The notes beneath the pieces are model-generated. The model saw nothing but the letters and a program-made list of their open reading frames with translations. It was not told where the DNA came from and did not search any database. Position numbers and translations under genes: made by a program. From positions 310,001-374,000 of the forward strand of contig NZ_FOEF01000003.1 in NCBI RefSeq assembly GCF_900110575.1: a stretch of 64,000 nucleotides of DNA, in the 5' to 3' direction. The DNA is from Amycolatopsis saalfeldensis (lineage in GTDB: Bacteria; Actinomycetota; Actinomycetes; Mycobacteriales; Pseudonocardiaceae). Of this stretch, positions 59,227 to 64,000 are shown piece after piece. Within the stretch, counting starts at the first letter, position 1. Each line of letters begins with the position of its first letter.

Positions 59227-60228
59227 GTGGCAGCGCGAGGCAGGACGCCGCGGCAGGCGGACATCGCCCGGATCGCCGGGGTCTCCCAGGCGACGGTGTC
59301 CGTGGTGCTGGCCGGCAACCGCGGCGTGCGGATGGCCGAGTCCACCCGGCACCGGGTGCTGGAGGTCGCCGAACGGCTCGGTTACGTGCCGCACCCGGTC
59401 GCGACGCGGCTGGCGTCGGCGCGGTCGAACATGCTGGGGCTCTACACCTTCCGCACCACGTTCCCGACCGACACCGCCGACTCCTACCACCCGATCCTGG
59501 CCGGGGTCGAGGAGGAGGCCGCGGCGCTGGGGCAGGACCTGATCCTGTTCACCGGCACCGCCGGGTCCGGCGCGCTGCGGGAGGCCGCGATCCGCCGCAC
59601 CCGGATGGCCGACGGCTGCCTGTTCTTCGGCCGGCACGTGCCGGAGGAGCCGGTGGCGCGGCTGGTCGACTCCGGCTTCCCGTTCGTCTACATCGGACGG
59701 CGGCCGGAGCTGGGCGGGCGGATCCCGTACGTCGGGGCCGACTACGTCACCGCGTCGGCGGAGGTGCTGCGGCGGCTGACCGCGCTGGGGCACCGGGAGA
59801 TCCGGTACGTCCGCGAGCTGGACGAGGCCCCCTCGTCCAGCGACCGCCAGCGCGGGGTGCTCGAAGCGGCGCCGCGCACGGAGATCGTGCGCGTCGGCGG
59901 GCCGGAGGTGCACCCGGACACGGTGCGGGGCTGGGTCCGCGACGGCGTCACCGCCGTGGTGGTCGAGGGCACCGACACCGGGGCCGCGCACGCCGCGGTC
60001 CGCACCGCCGTCAAGGCCGCCGGACTGTCCACACCGGACGATCTCTCGCTGGCCGTGCTCGGCGGCCCGCCCGGGGTGAGCGGCTTCGCGGTGCCGATGC
60101 GGGAGATGGGCCGGTGCGCGGTGCGCCTGCTCGTCGACCTCGTCACCGAGCAGGACACGACGCCGCAGCAGCTGCTGTGGTGCCCCCCGGTGGCCGGCGA
60201 TTCCGTCGGCGCACCACGATCCCGTTAG
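59227..60228 (+). CDS. LacI-family regulator
   Basis: LacI-type repressor of 333 residues. DNA-binding part: RQADIARIAGVSQATVSVVL, hinge VRMAESTRHRVLEVAERLGY, then a sugar-binding-protein-like sensor (LFTGTAGSGALREAAIRRTR, LGHREIRYVRELDEAP). GTG start after GAGGAGG (59211-59217). It precedes the FAD-enzyme gene by 8 bases, so they form one operon, possibly with the hydantoinase-like gene. Its site CTAATACGTATTAG also stands before the secreted protein at 25129. Effector unknown, likely an oligosaccharide or product of the secreted enzyme. Confidence 0.9.
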   Translation: MAARGRTPRQADIARIAGVSQATVSVVLAGNRGVRMAESTRHRVLEVAERLGYVPHPVATRLASARSNMLGLYTFRTTFPTDTADSYHPILAGVEEEAAALGQDLILFTGTAGSGALREAAIRRTRMADGCLFFGRHVPEEPVARLVDSGFPFVYIGRRPELGGRIPYVGADYVTASAEVLRRLTALGHREIRYVRELDEAPSSSDRQRGVLEAAPRTEIVRVGGPEVHPDTVRGWVRDGVTAVVVEGTDTGAAHAAVRTAVKAAGLSTPDDLSLAVLGGPPGVSGFAVPMREMGRCAVRLLVDLVTEQDTTPQQLLWCPPVAGDSVGAPRSR

Positions 60229-60236
60229 GACGGAGC

Positions 60237-61859
60237 ATGGCTGAACTCGGCACCGAGATCCTCGTGGCAGGCGGTGGGACCGGCGGCGTGGCCGCCGCGC
60301 TGGCCGCCGCCGGAGCGGGGCATCGGGTCGTGCTGACCGAGGAGACCGACTGGGTCGGCGGCCAGTTCACCGCCCAGGCGGTGCCCCCGGACGAGAACCC
60401 GTGGATCGAGCGTTTCGGTGGCACAGCCTCGTATCGGGCGTTCCGCGAAGGGATCCGCGACTACTACCGGCGGCACTACCCGCTGCGGGCCGAGGCCGCG
60501 CGGCTGGCGGACCTGAACCCGGGCGCCGGGCGCGTCAGCAAGCTGTGCCACGAGCCGCGGGTCGCGCTCGCGGTGCTCGAATCCCTGCTGGCGCCCCATC
60601 GCGCGGCCGGGCGGATCACCGTGCTCACCGGGCATCGGCCGGTCTCGGCCGAGGTGACCGGCGACCGGGTCGACGCCGTCACGTTCGAGGGACCGGACGG
60701 CGAGCACACCACGGTGCGGGCCGCGTACGTGCTCGACGCGACCGAGAACGGCGACCTGCTGGCGCTCGCGGGCGTCGAGTTCGCCGTCGGCGCCGAGTCG
60801 CGTGACGAGCACGGCGAGCCGCACGCGCCGGAGCGGGCCGATCCGGGGAATCTTCAGGGTTTCACTTACTGCTTCGCGGTTTCGCACCACGCGGGCCAGG
60901 ACCACGTGATCGACCGGCCGTCGATGTACGGCTTCTGGCGCGACTACCGGCCCGAGTTCTGGCCCGGCCCGCTGCTCGGCTTCCTGGCGCCGGACCCGCG
61001 CTCGCTGGAGCCGGTGCCGCGCACCTTCGACCCGAACCCGGACACCGACCCGCTGGCGATCAGCGCGGACCAGAGCGCCGACGCCGGGGACAAGGAGCTG
61101 TGGGGCTTCCGCCGCATCCTGGCCCGCGGGCTGCACCGGCCCGGCGCGTTCGACTCCGACCTGACGCTGGTGAACTGGCCGCTCAACGACTACTGGCTGC
61201 GGCCCGGCCTGGAGATCGACGGCGTCAGCACGGCCGAGGACGTCACGCGCGCCCACTACGAGGCCAAGCAGCTTTCGCTTTCGGTGCTGTACTGGCTGCA
61301 AACCGAGGCGCCGCGGCTGGACGGCGGCACCGGCTTCCCCGGCCTCAAACTGCGCCCGGACGTCGTCGGCACGAAGGACGGCCTCGCGAAGTCCGCGTAC
61401 GTCCGCGAGGGCCGGCGCATCCGCGCGGTCACCACGGTGGTCGAACAGGACGTGTCACTCGACCTGCTCGGCGCGACCGGCCGCAAGTCCCATGTGGACT
61501 CGGTCGGCGTCGGCAGCTACCGCCTCGACCTGCACCCCTCGACCGCCGGCGACAACTACGTCGACGTGCCGAGCGTGCCGTTCGAGATCCCGCTCGGCGC
61601 GCTGCTGCCGCGGCGGATGCGGAATCTCCTGCCCGCGGGCAAGAACATCGGCACCACGCACATCACCAACGGCTGCCACCGGCTGCATCCCGTGGAGTGG
61701 AACGTCGGCGAGGTCGCCGGCCACCTCGCGGGCTTCGCGCTGCGCCGCGGCGGCGAGCCCCACCAGGTCCGCGAGGACCCGAAGCTGTTCGACGAGTTCG
61801 CCCGCCTGCTCGACCAGGCCGGCGTCGAGCGGCGCTGGCCCGAAGTCCGCGGCTACTGA
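60237..61859 (+). CDS. FAD-dependent oxidoreductase
   Basis: Flavoprotein of 540 residues of the FAD_oxidored (PF12831) kind: dinucleotide motif ILVAGGGTGGVAAALAAAGA, GHRVVLTEETDWVGGQFTAQ, a second Rossmann piece (AAYVLDATENGDLLALAGVE), and GKNIGTTHITNGCHRLHPVE near the C-terminus. Substrates of this family are mostly unknown; members often lie in sugar-use loci. ATG 60237 follows AGGACGGAG. It is 8 bases from the LacI stop and 29 from the next gene start, so all three are probably one operon. Confidence 0.82.
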   Translation: MAELGTEILVAGGGTGGVAAALAAAGAGHRVVLTEETDWVGGQFTAQAVPPDENPWIERFGGTASYRAFREGIRDYYRRHYPLRAEAARLADLNPGAGRVSKLCHEPRVALAVLESLLAPHRAAGRITVLTGHRPVSAEVTGDRVDAVTFEGPDGEHTTVRAAYVLDATENGDLLALAGVEFAVGAESRDEHGEPHAPERADPGNLQGFTYCFAVSHHAGQDHVIDRPSMYGFWRDYRPEFWPGPLLGFLAPDPRSLEPVPRTFDPNPDTDPLAISADQSADAGDKELWGFRRILARGLHRPGAFDSDLTLVNWPLNDYWLRPGLEIDGVSTAEDVTRAHYEAKQLSLSVLYWLQTEAPRLDGGTGFPGLKLRPDVVGTKDGLAKSAYVREGRRIRAVTTVVEQDVSLDLLGATGRKSHVDSVGVGSYRLDLHPSTAGDNYVDVPSVPFEIPLGALLPRRMRNLLPAGKNIGTTHITNGCHRLHPVEWNVGEVAGHLAGFALRRGGEPHQVREDPKLFDEFARLLDQAGVERRWPEVRGY

Positions 61860-61888
61860 AGCCCCCAGTTCCCCAGGAGGTATGGACA

Positions 61889-64000
61889 ATGACGGTCCAT
61901 CCCGGTCCCGTGCGGATCGGCATCGACGTGGGTGGCACGTTCACCGACGCCGTCGCCGTGGACGCGCACTCGTTCGAGCTGCTCGGCCAGGTGAAGGTGC
62001 CGACCAGCCACGACCACGCCGACGGCGTCGCCCACGGCATCCTGGAGGCGCTGGAGAAACTGCAGGCCGAGGCCGGGATCGGCGCCGGTGACGTGTCGTT
62101 CCTCGCGCACGGCACCACGCAGGCCACCAACGCGCTGCTGGAAGGCGACGTCGCGATCGTGGGTATCGCGGGCATCGGCGCGGGCTTCGACGGCTTCGCC
62201 ACCCGGCGGCTCGAGTCGCTCGGCAAGATGGAGCTGGCACCCGGGCGCCGGCTGCCCGTGCGGTACGCGGCCGTGCCCGACCCCGGCGACGCCGACCAAG
62301 CCGTCACCGCGCTGGTCGAGCAGGGCGCCGAGGTGGTGGTCGCGGTCGAACCGTTCAGCGTCGACGATCCCGAGGGCGAGCGCGCGGTGGTCGCCGCGGC
62401 CCGGGAGCGCGGGCTGCTCGCGACCGCGACGCACGAGATCACCAGCCTGTACGGCCTCACCAAACGGGCCAGGACGGCGGTGCTGAACGCGGGCATCATG
62501 CCGCGCATGGTGTCCACCGCCGACCTGGTCGAGGCCAGCGTGCAGCGGGCGGGCATCACCGCGCCGCTGATGGTGGTCCGCGGCGACGGCGGCGTGATGT
62601 CGCTGCCGGAGATGCGCCGGCGGCCGCTGCTGACGGCGCTGTCCGGGCCGGCCGCGGGCGTCGCGGGCGCGCTGATGGGGGAGAAGCTCAGCGAGGGCGT
62701 GTTCCTCGAGACCGGCGGGACCTCCACCGACATCAGCGTGATCCGCCGCGGCCGGGTGCCGGTGCGGCACGCGCGGCTCGGCGGGCGGGAGACCTACCTG
62801 CCCGCGCTGGACGTCCGCACGGTCGGCATCGGCGGCGGCTCGCTCGTCCGGTTCTCCGGCCGCGCGGTCACCGAAGTCGGCCCGCGCAGCGCGCACATCG
62901 CGGGGCTGCCGTACGCCTGCTTCGCGCCTGCTTCAGCGCTCACCGGCGCGAAGCTGGTGACGGTCTCGCCGCGTCCGGACGACCCGGACGACTACGTGGC
63001 GCTGGAGGCGGCGGACGGCCGGCGGTACGCGCTCACGCTCACCTGCGCGGCCAACGCCCTTGGGGTCGTGCCGGCCGGTTCCTACGCCCGCGCCGAGCCG
63101 GAAGCCTCGCGTCTCGCAGTGCGGCCGCTGGCCGAAGCGCTGGGGCTGACGGTCGAGGAAGCGGCGCGGATTGTCTTGCGCCAGGCCGTGAAACCGGTGC
63201 GCGCGGTCGTCGAGACGCTGGTCCGCGAGTACCGCCTCGACCACCCGTCGCTGGTCGGCGGGGGCGGCGGGGCGGCGGCGGTGACGCCGTTCCTCGGCGA
63301 GGAGACCGGGCACGACTGGCGGATCGCGGCGCACAGCGAGGTGATCAGCCCGCTCGGCGCGGCGCTGGCGCTGGTGCGCGAGTCGGTCGAGCGGATCGTG
63401 CCGAGTCCGTCCAATGAGGACATCTTGGCCGCCCGCGCGGAGGCCGAGGCGGCGGTGGTCGCGCAGGGCGCGGACCCGGCCGGCGTCGAGGTCGACGTGA
63501 CGGTGGACCCGACCCGCAACCTGATCCGCGCGGTCGCCACCGGGGCCACCGAGCTGCGCACCAAGGACCGCGCGTCCACTGTGGACGATAAGGCGATGCG
63601 GGACGAGGTGGCGCGCAGCCTCGGCGTGCCGGTCTCCGAGGTGGCGGAGCTGGCCGCGACGGCCCAGCACCGCGTGTTCGGCGCCCGCGCCCGGCGTCCC
63701 GGCCGGCTCGGACGGTTCTCCGCGCCGGTGGAGCACGTGCGGGTGGTCGACGCCGAAGGGGTCGTGCGCCTGCACAGCGCCGGGGCGCTGGTCGAGAAGA
63801 CCGACGTCGGCACCGCGCCGGCCCGCCTCGCCACGCTTGTCGACAAACACACTCGTTACGGCGACGGCGGTTCGCGCGCGCCCGCCGTCTGGCTGCTCGT
63901 CGGGCCGAAGATCGCCGACCTGTCCGGGGTGCTCGACCGCGACCAGCTCGTGGCGCTGATCGGGGCCGAGCTGAAGACCCGGGCGGCGGACGAGCCGGTC
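61889..64000 (+). CDS. Hydantoinase A/5-oxoprolinase-type protein, 3' end outside the window
   Basis: ATP-using hydrolase of the hydantoinase/oxoprolinase family; 704 codons are visible with no stop before base 64000. N-terminal domain (Hydant_A_N): VRIGIDVGGTFTDAVAVDAH, FLAHGTTQATNALLEG. Actin-like domain (hydantoinase A): VVRGDGGVMSLPEMRRRPLL, LSGPAAGVAGALMGEK, LETGGTSTDISVIRRGRVPV and TVGIGGGSLVRFSG. Strong ribosome site AGGAGG 8 bases before the ATG. Members open cyclic amides such as hydantoin or 5-oxoproline, or carboxylate ketones as in acetone and acetophenone carboxylases. A partner HyuB-type gene would be expected next, outside the window. The operon link to the FAD enzyme and LacI suggests an unusual substrate. 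Confidence 0.88.
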   Translation, partial: MTVHPGPVRIGIDVGGTFTDAVAVDAHSFELLGQVKVPTSHDHADGVAHGILEALEKLQAEAGIGAGDVSFLAHGTTQATNALLEGDVAIVGIAGIGAGFDGFATRRLESLGKMELAPGRRLPVRYAAVPDPGDADQAVTALVEQGAEVVVAVEPFSVDDPEGERAVVAAARERGLLATATHEITSLYGLTKRARTAVLNAGIMPRMVSTADLVEASVQRAGITAPLMVVRGDGGVMSLPEMRRRPLLTALSGPAAGVAGALMGEKLSEGVFLETGGTSTDISVIRRGRVPVRHARLGGRETYLPALDVRTVGIGGGSLVRFSGRAVTEVGPRSAHIAGLPYACFAPASALTGAKLVTVSPRPDDPDDYVALEAADGRRYALTLTCAANALGVVPAGSYARAEPEASRLAVRPLAEALGLTVEEAARIVLRQAVKPVRAVVETLVREYRLDHPSLVGGGGGAAAVTPFLGEETGHDWRIAAHSEVISPLGAALALVRESVERIVPSPSNEDILAARAEAEAAVVAQGADPAGVEVDVTVDPTRNLIRAVATGATELRTKDRASTVDDKAMRDEVARSLGVPVSEVAELAATAQHRVFGARARRPGRLGRFSAPVEHVRVVDAEGVVRLHSAGALVEKTDVGTAPARLATLVDKHTRYGDGGSRAPAVWLLVGPKIADLSGVLDRDQLVALIGAELKTRAADEPV

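Noticed and set aside
1..64000. CRISPR array, tRNA or rRNA genes, insertion sequences, prophage
   Set aside because: No repeat-spacer pattern, no cloverleaf with CCA-type end, no rRNA stretch and no transposase or integrase motif was found on reading the window.

Overview
The window is one stretch of a very GC-rich actinomycete chromosome. Codon third positions are almost all G or C, GTG and TTG starts are common, and genes often overlap by GTGA or ATGA. The gene set (carboxylic acid reductase, IniB-type protein, MurJ, secreted glycosidases with ricin-type lectin domains, many TetR, LacI and AraC regulators) and the repeated palindromic word GTCCACAGTGGAC point to Pseudonocardiaceae, most likely Amycolatopsis; this placement is inference. 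No rRNA, tRNA, CRISPR array, transposase or prophage was seen.

Layout. 1-4152: 3' part of a carboxylic acid reductase, then a secreted GH18 protein behind a clear promoter and operator. 4287-6532: a tight four-gene unit with two O6-alkylguanine-DNA alkyltransferases flanking an unknown cysteine-containing protein and an ECF sigma factor. 6534-19359: a complete L-rhamnose system with a divergent LacI regulator, ABC importer (ATPase, two permeases, lipoprotein), mutarotase, isomerase, fused aldolase/dehydrogenase, a second isomerase-like protein, rhamnulokinase, a tiny repeat-bearing ORF and an orphan LuxR helix-turn-helix. 19401-25003: a UDG-like protein, HNH endonuclease, a 34-residue peptide gene with its own promoter and terminator, TetR, LysR/EamA and SDR/TetR pairs. 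25129-33765: secreted polysaccharide enzymes (an unknown Tat-exported protein, GH78 rhamnosidase, GH105, GH59 with ricin-type lectin domains). 33830-38282: a small protein, a DUF6338-like membrane protein and a large peptidase S9-beta-lactamase-like fusion. 38591-50880: IniB-like protein, a decayed carboxylesterase, S4 protein, MurJ, an intact esterase with TetR and amidohydrolase, thioesterase, AraC, isochorismatase and two DJ-1-type genes. 51009-58923: unknown proteins, SDR, a tandem repeat built from a gene 3' end, TetR, M4 protease, Old Yellow Enzyme, GH64 glucanase. 59227-64000: LacI regulator, FAD oxidoreductase and a hydantoinase A-type protein that runs off the edge.

How it works together. 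GH78 and GH105 would release rhamnose and unsaturated uronate-rhamnose products from plant polysaccharides outside the cell; the 7.8-19 kb operon imports and degrades L-rhamnose. A LacI-type operator core (TGAAA-N2-TTTCA) lies in the rha promoter and before GH78, so one regulator may control both. A second LacI palindrome (CTAATACGTATTAG) stands before the secreted protein at 25129 and again 34 kb away before the LacI gene at 59227, suggesting a second, split regulon.
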